This document shows positions 46,921-60,000 of a stretch of 64,000 nt of DNA, piece by piece. The stretch's first letter is position 1. The number at the start of each line of letters is the position of its first letter. The position numbers were made by a program, and so were the translations under genes. The notes beneath the pieces were generated by a model, which was not told the origin of the DNA, did not search any database, and saw only the letters and a list, made by a program, of their open reading frames with translations. This DNA comes from Lytechinus pictus (taxonomy: Eukaryota; Echinodermata; Echinoidea; Temnopleuroida; Toxopneustidae), in contig NC_087257.1 in assembly GCF_037042905.1 (NCBI RefSeq), forward strand, positions 15,799,501-15,863,500, in the 5' to 3' direction.

Positions 46921-49900
46921 ATAGTAGTAGTAGTAGTAGAAGTAGTGGTAGTATTAGTAGTATTGGTAGTAGTGGCAGTGGTGGTAGTAGCAGCAGCAGT
47001 AGTAGTAGTAGTAGTAGTAGTAGTATTAACAGTATAGTAGTACCAGCATTAGTAGTAACATTAGTATCTTTATAATTATCCTTATTTATATCATCACCAT
47101 TGTTTATAACCATCATCATCACTATCCTCATTATTTAATTCCGTTAACACACACCCACACGCACACCCCCACCCACACACACAACCAAAGATAAAAAAGA
47201 CATCACTTGAGTTCGACGACTGGTGTAATACCACACTCACATCGACCAAAACTGCCTCCAAACTGACCGATGATGACATGTCACTAGAAAAAGAGTAACA
47301 AGCTAAGTCGTTCTTAAAGGACAAGTCCACCTCAACGAAAAGTTGATTTGAATAAAAAGAGAAAAATCCAACGAGCATAACACTGAAAATTTCATCAAAA
47401 TCGGATGTAAAATAAGAAAGTTATGACATTTTAAAGTTTCTCTTAATTTCACAAAACAGTTCTATGCACATCCTGGTCGGTATGCAAATGAGGGGACTGA
47501 TGACATCACTTACTCACTATTTCCTTTGTATTTCATTATATGAAATATGATTTATTCCCATTTTCTCCTCATTGTTCTTGAAACAGAGTTTCATTCCTCC
47601 CTGAACACATGGAATTACCATCGCCTTAACATTTTATGGTTCAGTCAAGTTGGTCCTTATTGTCAAATCTGTAAAAACTGAAATATTCTACATTTCAAAC
47701 AATAAAAAACAAAAGAAATAGTGAATGAGGGACATCATCGACTCTCTCATTTGCATGTCATTGAGTTGTGCATATAATTGTTTTGTGAAAAATAAGCGAA
47801 ACTTTAAACTTCCTCATTTTACATCCGATTTTGATGAGATTTTCAGTTTTATGCTAGTTTGATTTTTCTCTATTTATTAAAATCAACATTTTTCTGAGGT
47901 GGACTTGACCTTTCAGTTGGTCCTCCGGTTTGGCTACAGTAGGCCTATACATAATTGGCTTACCCGGATATATGCATCGTGCGTCGCACATGTCCGACCT
48001 CCCAGTGACGCACTTAAAGTCTGGCCATCAAGACTCGCCACGTTGTTACTGATGAAGGCGGTTCGACGGTTGATCAGTTGCTTTGACGAGTCCAAGAGGA
48101 TATCGTATATGAAATCTGTTGAGGAAAGAAGGACAAAATATGTAAGTCTCGTAATCTACTATTACCTTCATTATAGCTTGCATTTTCATTGCTTGTTGGA
48201 ATTCCATGCTTGCTCAGAAAAGTTTCAGACAATCACACTTTTGCAACAAGAATCATTGGCGCACGTTTGAAAAAATCTAAGTATTTGTATTAATACCTTT
48301 TACTGGATTGTGTTTGAATTATGTTCAGATCGCTACCACAACTATGGCAACTTGCGTCCGTATGTCTCTATATTAGTGAGCAAAAACATATGTTTGGGCT
48401 TCAGAAATCAAAATTTCAATAGAAGCGAATCTGAGATATTAACTAATCCTCGACCATCTGGCGAAATATAGATTCATATAACAATCCAGCCAAAGGCAAA
48501 ATGCAAATTTTTTTTGTTAAATATACCATTATTTTCAGACTGTTGAAAGCACAGCCAATATAGCATCATTCTTTCCTGTTCGCCCGTGGATTCACCACTG
48601 CGTCAGTCATTCAAATGTTCTTTAATTATTTTCTTGATCGTATTTTTTAAAATGTTTTATGCTACTCACTCAAGTTATCAGGTAACCCTTGTCCACTATA
48701 CTGAATGCAGATAACGACATGGAACCTTTGTAATAAAAAAGGTAGAATCTGTAGAGTCAATTTGTCATATAAACTTATTAAAAAAACATTTGAAATTAAG
48801 GTAGATGATGGGCCATGCGGATTTTGGGTGGGCAAAGCGCAATAATACAGTGGATCACTCTCGTATTGACATGTAGAAAAGCTAGACATGTTCGAATCGG
48901 TATGCGACAAGTGATTTATAGCAACATATATATACATACATATATATAGTCTCACGCACTGGCGCAAGCATTGGCGGCGGAAGCCAAAAATTAAGGTTAT
49001 CAACCACCAAATTTTTTTGTCAAGCAAAAAAAAAAAAAAAAAAAAAAAGTTATCAACAAAAAAATTAGGGGGGGGGATCGTCCCCCCGCTTCCGCCGCCT
49101 ATGGGCGCAATTGTTCATAAAAGAAATCAAATCATATCCAGTTAATATATATTAACCAATTGTTTAATAATACCTCAAAATATCCGATACGCCAGGTATC
49201 CAGACGTCGTATCGATATGAAAACTATCTGTTCTAAATGCGGGTTAATTTGACTTTTAATAACAGAAGATGTGAAAACAAAATTCAAAAAGTGATTTGAA
49301 AATTACAAACTGCGAATTCTAATTGATATCCTTATCATTATGACGTACCCTGCTACGGAGATGCCATTTGAAGTTGTCATGTTCTTGAAGTCCAGATTTA
49401 TCGGGTTTTCCTCAACATATATTTCTGCGCTTGTCGACACCACGGCTCTCGACCTAATTTTGATAACACAATTAAAAATATCAAAATTATTCGAAGAGTA
49501 CAAAATGTTAGACAGGTATGAGCACCACATTCCTGTTTAGATTAGTATAACACATAGAAAACAAATGAAAACGAAAAATTTTCACTGGCAGTTTTATAAC
49601 AGTGAGACCGTCATAATTCCAGCTATTAGGGAGGGTTTCATATTAATTTGTGGTGACATGTTCAAAACATTTCTGCTGAATTTGAATTCAATTGCCAAAG
49701 GGGAGCCATTCATTAACCAACGACACATTTTAATGCAAACTACTCGTCTCATTTTAGTACATATCATTAATTGTAAAACGCTTACCGATATATCAAAGCA
49801 GTTTGAGACTCGTGAGCGCCAACGGCAAAATCTAGATAGAGTTGAAATGTGAAACACATCATCAAGTTTAAGAAAAGAAAAAGAAACATGGACCGAGATG

Positions 49901-52900
49901 AATATGCTCACGTCCATTTTCCTTCATTTTTTTTCTTCAAAAAGTTATCTTAGATATTGAATAGTAAATGATTCATTGCATGACATGCCATGTAGACCCT
50001 ACAATGAGGATAAATAATCAATCAGCTCATATATACTTACATATAAATGATTACTTAATTCAATGCGTCCACCATCTCATACATACGCACATCGACCCCC
50101 CCCCTTATTCGAGTTAATACACACATGTAAACCTTGTCATGTACATTGAATCATTATTGTGGCATGTCTAGGGAGTTTGCAATCCAAGGTAAATGGATAT
50201 GTTTACCAAATGATGAAGAGGTTATAGATTGGTCACGTTTTTTGGTGACACTTATCGTTGATCCCATAATACGAAAGTCATCATATGTGATTGGCACATT
50301 TCTCTAAAAACACAAACACACAGTCATTCCTTCAATTGGATATCATATTCATATTTAAGCCACTGACCTGGGGGCCGTTTCATAAAGCTGTTCGTAAGTT
50401 AAGAGCGACTTTAAGAACGACTGGTGATCCTTTCTTACGCGCTAAACCATCGCCAATGAATATACCATTTACCACAAGAAAGGATCACCAGTCGTTCTTA
50501 AAGTCGCTCTTAACTTACGAACAGGTTTATGAAACACCCACCTGGGTAATCGTTCTGATCGATGTCATATCCGGCCGATATCACAAATCCAAAGTACTTC
50601 AGATCCGTTCCTTGTTCTGAAGGATTCAAGATCTACAAAGTCATTAAAATATTAAATTATTTTGACAAGAGAAATGCCTAAATATTAACGTTCTTGTTGT
50701 AGCAATTCAACCATTGGTCTATACAGTGCGTGACAGAAAAAAAAAAGAAACCGAGATTTATCGATGATTTGTCATAACTTAATCACAAATACAACAGACA
50801 AATGACCTATCATTTTAAAGCTGAGAGTCTCTTCTTTCATTTAAAATAACTTAGATTATTTATCATTCATGCATGAGTAAGAAAAAACAATTTGAAGAAA
50901 GGAAACCAAAAAGTCACTTGGCGGGCGGTATCTGAGTTTCAAAATGAAAATCACATTTTTAAAAAGTTCAATATCTGCTCCTTAATTTGATACCTCAAGT
51001 ACAGAAAACGGTCAAGAAGTAGCAAAGTTCTGTTTATATGAAATAAGGCTTGAATACCAATAATTTCATAAAATGAAGAGGTTTTACCAGATAGCTTTCA
51101 AACTTACTGGACATTCCGTTTTGTTGACTATCAGCCATGCATAAAGTCTTTTGTTAACCGTGTGATAGCTTAGGTGAGAAACCAGTGAAAACATGTCTGT
51201 TTCATGAAATTATGGAAATACAAGCATTGTTTTGAAGAAACATAGCTTTGTTATTTCTTGACAATTTTCTTCGATTTAGCTATCAAATTAAAGAGCAGAA
51301 ATTAAAACTTTTAGGCATGTGATTTTCTTTTTGAAATTTTAATAACCCCCGCCAAATGACTTTTTGCTATCCTTTCTTCAAATTGTTTTTACTCACTCAT
51401 GCGTGGATAAGAAATTTCATATGTTATACCATCTGAAGGAAGAGATTCTAAGCTTTACAATGGTAGGTCATTTGTCTATTGTATTTGTGATTAAGTTATG
51501 ATAAATCATCGCTAAACCTCGGGGTTTTTTGTGTGGGACGCACTGTATATCAGTATTCCAACGCTACTGTCACTCCTAGCAAGCAGTTTATCATCATTAT
51601 CACTTTTACATCAATATCATTATCAGTTCTACTATTCATATACAATTTATAATCATCTTTTTTTATCATCACCATGATCATTATTTTCATTACAATATAT
51701 CACCCTAACTGGCACATTAACCTACTCCATAACACAGATTCACGCATCAAAATGACAATTTCAATTTCATTACAAGTTGCAGATCAAACCCATATTTCTC
51801 AATTTCGTAAAAACTTTATAGTCGAAATTTATTAGATCTAATATTTGTATGTGTTCCTATAAAGCTATATGGAGGTACGTGTGTGCGTCAAGGTATGTGT
51901 GTGAGTGTGTTGGGGCGTAAAAGTTTATGAACCCCATTTATTTAATAGTTTACCTGTTGTGGTGAGAGATTGAGGGGCAAGTTTATCCCAGTACCATGGT
52001 AAATGAACACTTTGCCAACATCACCACCTTCACAGAAGGGCGCCCCCACCGCCAAATCTGAAATGGATCAAAGTATTACAGTTCATGATAACAAAGAATG
52101 TAAAATATATTACATCAAATTTATTCCAGAATCAGATAATATTAACACAGAGAGGGGGCGGGGTGCATAGGACATATTTTTTATACATAATAATGGAAAT
52201 AGAAATGAAATAATCACCAAGCTTTATACTTTCCTTCGCTGTAAAAGGACAACTATATCCCCTCTGTTGCAAATAATTCATAAAATGATTAATATTTGTA
52301 TTTAATATATGCCGCTGTATAACTTCTGTGAAGTCAACTCATGCAAATAATAATTACATCCATTCAATCAAAACATCGGTAGTTTGTTTAGACGAATTTG
52401 CAAAATGCGTTGCATACTGCATTTTTATTTTAATACTTACAAATTGAATATGAACAGGCCTGTCCGAGATATAATGAAATACATAATAAGTGAACTAAAT
52501 AAGAAGCAGCTAGACTATTTAATTGATTACCTAAGTATTTTAAGCAATCAATATAATAACAAACAAATAGTGATCACATGAAATGAATGAATATACACAA
52601 TTAAAATATCTTACCATTAAAACCGTCTCCATTGATATCACCCAAGGCTGCTAAGGAATAGCCAAAACGACATCCTGCACCGGTCCCAATGATGGTGTCA
52701 ACATTATCGACAGAAAAACTTCCCTGAAAAAGTAACAGTAATAAGCATGACACATGCATTGTTCACCGAGAAGGGTGGTCATGTTAATCAATAATGGCCC
52801 GTCATAACTGATAATATTGCTCATGTGTGATCTTAAAGCTGATGGAATAATTTAAAGTCATTATGCCACCCTCACCTTGAACAGCGCCATCTTTAGACCA

Positions 52901-55900
52901 AATCATCTGTTCATTTTCATGACAATTTTGCACATTTCAGGCCACACACTACACTGTTAGAAAATTTATCCTTAAAATAAAAGAAGTTCCTGCAGCAGAG
53001 TCTAGAGAACACCTGTGATCTTATACCAGATTGCGTAATCTTACAGGAAATTGGTATTTGATGTATGAATCTGAAAGATTTCCTTAAATAAAACACCCTT
53101 TTCCCCTTTTTAGACAGACCTGTTTTGTTAAATTGCAGAAAAAATCCTGTTTTATGAATTTACAGAATGATTCTGTTATTGCTTTCTGCAAAATCTTCTT
53201 TTTCTGTAAAATCACGGTATTTTTTAACAATGTACTATTCATTTCTCCATATAGGCTCATATAAAACCAGTTAAAATAAGTGTTGGTAATGCTGGTAATG
53301 ATGAAGAACTCCCATTCATCTTTGTTTGGGATTCAACACACCCAGGTGACCAGTCAGTAGTACAGTCACCAGATGTACATGCATGTTATGGTCCTCGGCG
53401 TTCGAGCTGAATAAATAAAGGGATCCATAGTAACCTGAATCATCTCTCTCGTTCTGCGCTATAAAAGTAGTAACAGGAAGTCGTCTCCCCCATAAGGGGG
53501 GAACAACAACAAGCTCATTTCGTTTTATGACCGGTTATCGTCAAAAGTTATTTTTTTTGGTTGACAGCAAACAAATGTTTCTATATATTTTGATATTTGT
53601 GATTTGCTACATGTATTTTGATTTATTCTATTGCCTAATCTACCAGGTTACTACCAGTTATTGTCATAATTACCATTTGTCATAATTACCATCCTGCAAA
53701 CAAATGTTATCATATATGTTTATTTTTTATATTTTTTCATTTTGTGATTGGCGGTTTGAATTATTTTATCGCTTAATTAATGTATTGCCAGGCAATTTCA
53801 TTAATTGGGGGGAAATTTGTTGTAATGTGAAATTGGCTACCCCTATTGGGTTGCATCAGGCTATTTAAATTTGCTGTAGTTTGGTGAAAAATGGCTATTG
53901 TTCAAAGTGTATTCAGGTATGCATTTAAGCATCCCTGGATATACTTGGCTGGGTTGATCTCTTGACCAATCAAGAGTCAATTGGGGGTAGCAATAATGTA
54001 CCCCCAATAGGTATAGGAGGCTTTCTTTTCAAGCCAGCTAGAGCACGAATTTGGCGGGAAGAGGGCACAGAAGAGATTGAGCTTTTGAAGAAGCAGGTTG
54101 TCTTCCCCGTGTCAGTTTGACTCAAATTACAATATGCAATGATTTACTAGAGGATGTTTGCATACACTGTAATAACCAGAGTACATTAACCCAGAAGAAT
54201 TGAGAAGTATGGGCGCGAGGCTGTTTTTCTTGGAATAAAATATCTGTACCACACTACCACCACAAAACAGTCTTGACTTGACTTTATTTCAACAATAATT
54301 CAATTGGTCCCGTAATCTTTGACTAATAGAGGGCGCACTTGAAATTTGTCGCAATCACGACACAGAAAACATAATCGGCCCAGAAGTACAATAAGCTAAG
54401 GCAATGACAAATGAATGAAACACAGCAAAAACTGTGGTGTTAACCGGTGTACATAGAGAACCACACCAGTTATTTAACTCCGGTGTTAAATTGATGGTGT
54501 TAGTTTAACACCTATAGGTGTTATTACAACACCTTTGGTTGTTACATTTACACTCTTTGGTGTTATGTTCAATCTCTAGGGTGTAATTTTAACACCTCGG
54601 GGTGTGGTCCTCTATTTACACCAACTGGTGTCAGTTTTAACACCACAGTTTTTACAGTGAACGCAGTAAGATGAAAGAAAATAATGTTTATGAATGTTAC
54701 CTGTTGATCATTATAGTAAATGAAGATTTTGCCAACCTCCCACCCAGCGTCTATTGACCTCTCCTCATCTGTAAACATTGGTGCGCTGACAACGAGATCA
54801 TCATATCTGCATGGACAACAGGTTGGTAGTAATATATATCAGAGAGTTGGAGTGATGAATACACGCATGAAAAAAATCCTTCTCACTCTAAACTGGTATA
54901 CATAGCCCCCGTGCCACTAATATCTTCCTATGAAGATAATGTACTCTGGAACTGATCAGTTACTTAGAAGGTCTAATGCACACACAATTTGATAAGTTTA
55001 GCATATTTTGTTATTACCACACATAAATATTTCTGCAAGGGGACTTCTTTGATACTCTCTCGCCTCTCATAGAAAAATTCAAGGGGTGTCGCCCGGGGTC
55101 TTTTTTTTTTTTTGGGGGGGGGGTAAGACGGTCGTAGGTCACGTCATATTTTCAAACGATCCAGAACTCCCCTTTTCCTTATTTTTTCGTATATTTCTTC
55201 TTATTTCCCTCTCTTATTTTTTAATTACATGAACAAATCATAGAAGTCAAACTCCTGTCCACTTCCATCATGTATAGCGCTGCCCCTGAATAATTTATTT
55301 CATTGTCTATAATTATATTGGGTTTCGTTTTAATTGCGACTTGAAAAACTGTTTGATTTAGTACTCAGAACCTACCCATCATTATTGAGATCCGAAGCGG
55401 CCAAGGCATGACCAAAATACGTGGCTAAATCACTGGCATAAAGTTGATCATACTCCATCAGAGAATCGTCATACAAGAATACCTGAAGGTATAAAGTACA
55501 AACGTTGGAAAATTGGAATAAAAGCCGTGGCGATCCAACCGTTGTACCCGTCGCCCTCGGAGGAAAAAAAAGAACATTGTATAAAAGACAATAAAAAGGT
55601 ATGCTAAAAAAATGTGTCCATGGCTTCAAGGACACATTTAAATGCATTTAAATAGCATTTTAAATGCTATTTAACATTATATTTGGAGATGATGCAACAT
55701 TGAACATTTTTTAGCAAAATTCACAATATATTTATGAGATTGTTATGGAATAACTGTGACTTAAAGTCTCCTATAAGTATGATAAACGGATGAAATTGTA
55801 AAGTGTGTGGGAAATATTGTTTTTACTTGCCCCTGTGTTTCATTTGAACGGCATTGATTTGATCAATAACTCATCATACCCTTACCTTGAAGTATAGGCT

Positions 55901-57042
55901 ATGCCTAATATTTTTGGGCCCGTTGCCCTCGGAGGAAAAATTTGAACTTTTTATAAAAGACAAAGGTATGTTAAAAAAATTGTGCCCATGCACAGCAAAA
56001 ACTGTGGTGTTAACCGGTGTACATAGAGGACCACACCAGTTATTTTACTCCGGTGTTAAATTGATGGTGTTAGTTTAACACCTATAGATGTTATTACAAC
56101 ACCTTTGGTTGTTACATGTACACTCTTTGGTGTTATGTTCAATCTCTAGGGTGTAATTTTAACACCTCGGGGTGTGGTCCTCTATTAACACCGACTGGTG
56201 TCAGTTTTAACACCACAGTTTTTACAGTGTGGCTTCAAGGGGAAGGATTGTAATTATTACCACAACTTTATTCCTTGTCTGAAAACTGTCAAATAATTAA
56301 GAGTGTGGCCCACCCCCCTCCGTCGGCCCATCCAGAGGCGTCGATCCTGGGGGGGGGGGGGCGATCGCCCCACCAATGAAAATATTGGGGGCAAACATAT
56401 CATTTTGCCCCCCCCCCCCAATAATTCCGGATATACCAAAAAAAAACAAGATTGTAATGTTCAGCAAGCGAGATTGAGATACACAACTCGTTCTTTATTT
56501 AAAATCGTGCTCAAAATGTCTGCTTTTCAGATTGGAATATACATTTTTTTAGCTCGCGCTTCGCGCTCGCATCATTTCTGTAGTAAAAACCCATACTTTT
56601 CATGATTGAATAGGTGAATGTAAATGTCCCATTTTCAGTTTTAAGCTTAAAAAGAACTCCTGCTTCGATTTGCAATCACCTTTTCTTGGATATATATCTT
56701 GTTCTTTATCAAAAACTTCCATTAAACTGTCATTTTTTTCAGATCGAAATATCAAAATTATCAGCTCGCGCTTCGCGCTCGCATCTATTCTTCTTTTAGA
56801 TACCAATCTTAATCATTAGTACCAAAAATGCTTAGAATATCAAGCTTTCAGGTCAGAATATAAAGAAATTTCAGCTCACTTTCGGCACTCGTACTATCTG
56901 TGTAGTGAGATATGTATCCTCATGAGTTACAAACAGCTCTAAACAGGCACGCTTTTCCTGTCAGTATGCTAAAAAAAAATCAGCTCGCGCTTCGCGCTCG
57001 CATTAATTTGTTGGTGAGATACGTGTCTGTGTCTCATGAGTC

Positions 57043-57094
<52 letters not shown>

Positions 57095-60000
57095 GGGGGG
57101 GGGGGGTGGATGGATGTCTTATAAGATCGAGCGCCTTTGGAACGTTAATGATTTTGCCCCCCCAATCTGAAAAATGGATCGACGCCCCTGGGCCCATCCT
57201 ATTCTGCTAAACTAGGGTCCATCGATTAAAGTATACTTGATAATCATTTGAGGAAACCACTTTTTCCTCAAAAATTCATGGCGTTTACTGAACATTTCCA
57301 GAGAGCTACCCCAATACGCATGTTTATAAATTTGCCTTTGGGCGTTGACCCGACTTAAAAACATTAGAGCTGTTGTCAGTCTGGGTCCCGTGGCATAAAC
57401 GTTTCTATTATGGTAACTTTGCCTTCCAATGGTCATGCTGGTAACTACCATGGTAACACGACCAAACAGCCAATCAAATCAAGGATTTCATGAAAGATAC
57501 AATTGGATGGCATAGTTACTATAATAGTAACTTTTATGCAACGGGGCCCTCAGTGGAGTAAGTTTCCCCGGTGGGTCTGACCATAGTTCCCATTTTGATA
57601 TGATAAATCATCTGAAAACGAGCGATATCACTCATCTCACAATATATCACAAAGCTCTTCAATATACTCTCTTGATACTCTTTTAAGACTCTTTATCCTT
57701 TATACTTATTCTGTTCTACTCACCCGCGCGAATCCGTGCTTCCATCGCGGTGCGCCAACTGCAACCTCGAAAGCAGAGGAGGGACCGTCTCGGAAATTTC
57801 CAAACGCAAGAGCATGACCTGTGCAAAAGAGGGTATAATAATATATTCTAAATTTACTTATACAGGGAATATATAACCCCTGGGGCGGAAATATCCCCCA
57901 AAAGGTAGGGGACAAGGGGCTGGAAAATTAGACAAGCAAACAAAGGGTAATCACCCCCAAATTGAAGGTCATTTGGACCAAAATACATGTTTATTTCGAT
58001 TTTGAATGATGTATTTATTTCCATCATAAAATACCAAAAATAGTAGGGGACATTTGATTTTGATATTGTGCCCCCCCCTTCTATTTTGAGTAGGGGGGAC
58101 ACGCCCCCCCCCTGGGATTTCCGCCCATGTATAACCCCATTGATACTGAAATTTAATATAGCAGTACATGTTTCCGAAAATATTTTACACCTTTGAAAAT
58201 GCCCTGAAATCAGCAAATATTTCAGAAGGAATTATAAAACATGCATAGAAAGGTGGTGATCTATTTACATTTACAGTATAAAGGTATTTTTTAACCCTGT
58301 ATAGGCAGGTTACATTTCTCGAGTCCATTATTTTTGTCTTCTTTTTTTTTTAACAAACGCACACGTAGATACCAAGAATGGGAATATCATTTCCATTTAT
58401 GTGACTGTGCACAGCAAAAACTGTGGTGTTAACCGGTGTACATAGAGGACCACACCAATTGTTTTACACCGGTGTTAAATTAGTGGTGTTAGTTTTACAC
58501 CCATAGGTGTTATTACAACACCTTTGGCTGTTACATTTACACTCTTTGGTGTTATGTTCAATCTCTAGGGTGTAATTTTAACACCTCAGGGTGTGGTCCT
58601 CTATTAACACCAACTTGTGTCAGTTTTAACACCACAGTTTTTACAGTGTGGGATAAAAAAACAGTTGTTTCAAAGCTCATGGGGGTATAAGTGCCGCGGC
58701 CGGGATTCGAACCCCGGACTTTAATGTGTTTAATCAGGCCCTCATACCTTCTGGTCCATGGCACTTCCACTTAGCACGGGGCCTTCTGTGTGGTAAGACT
58801 GCCACCCCCCTTCCCCGGGTTCTGCATCGATATACAGTGCGTCCCACAAAAAACGAAACCGAGATTTATCGATGATTTATTATAACTTAATTACAAATAC
58901 AATAGACAAATGACCTACCATTGTAAAGCTTAGAATCTCCTCTTTCATCTGGAAATACTTAGATTATTTCTCATTCACGAATGCGTGAGCAAAAACAATT
59001 TTAAGAGGGGATACCAAAAAAGTCATTTGGCGGCTGTATCTGGGTTTCAAAAAGAAAACCACATTTCTAAAAAGTTCAATATCTGCTCTTTAATTTCATA
59101 CCTCAATTACAGAAAATGGTCAAGAAATAAGAAAGTTCTGGTTATTTGAAATAAGGCTTGAATTTCAATAATTTCATAAAATGAAGAGGTTTTACAGGCT
59201 AGCGTTCAAACTCACTCGACACTCCGTTTTGTTGACGATCAGCCATGCATGAAGTCTTTTGTTAACCATGCGATAGCTTCTGTTTCGGAAACCGGTGAAA
59301 ACACGTTTGTTTAATGAAATTATGGAAATACAAGCATTGTTTCGAGGGAACGTAACTTTTTTACTTCTTGACCATTTTTTGTGATTAAGGTATCAAATTA
59401 AAGAGCAGATATTGAACTTTTTAGGCAAGTGATTTTCTTTATAAAATTCAGATACCCCCCCGCCAAATGAGTTTTTTGTATCCTTTCTTCAAATTGTTTT
59501 TGCCCACTCATGCGTGAATGAGGAATAATCTAAGTAATATCAGATGAAAGAGGAGAATCTAAGCTTTACAATGGTAGGTCATTTGTCTATTGTATTTGTG
59601 ATTAAGTTGTGATAAATCATCGCTAAATCTCGGTTTCGTTTTTTCTGGGACGCACTGTATATCTTCCAGCTACAAAATTACAATAGCACCTGTGTAAAGG
59701 GCTGAGACCTCGGCCGTCTTACAAAGAGTAGTGATTTATCAAATCAATCACAGTATCACAACAGTTACTGTAGAAAGCCAGCAATGTCAACATCTAAAAC
59801 GCAAGTTTGTTCAATTTTCTTCAAGATAATAGTATGCTCATAAATATACATCCATCCTTTCCTTGAAAATTCAGTGTGCCTCTCTTTCGTTTACAAAGGA
59901 TATTGTGTATTTTTCTTCTTTTTTTTTAATAGAAAAAAGGATATAACGATGATGGATTTTCATAATGATGAATTTGATCAGATCAATCACAGTTCTTTGT

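Noticed and set aside
53380-54290. Possible solo LTR with TATA-like and AATAAA sequences
   Set aside because: No matching TG...CA ends with a target duplication could be placed.
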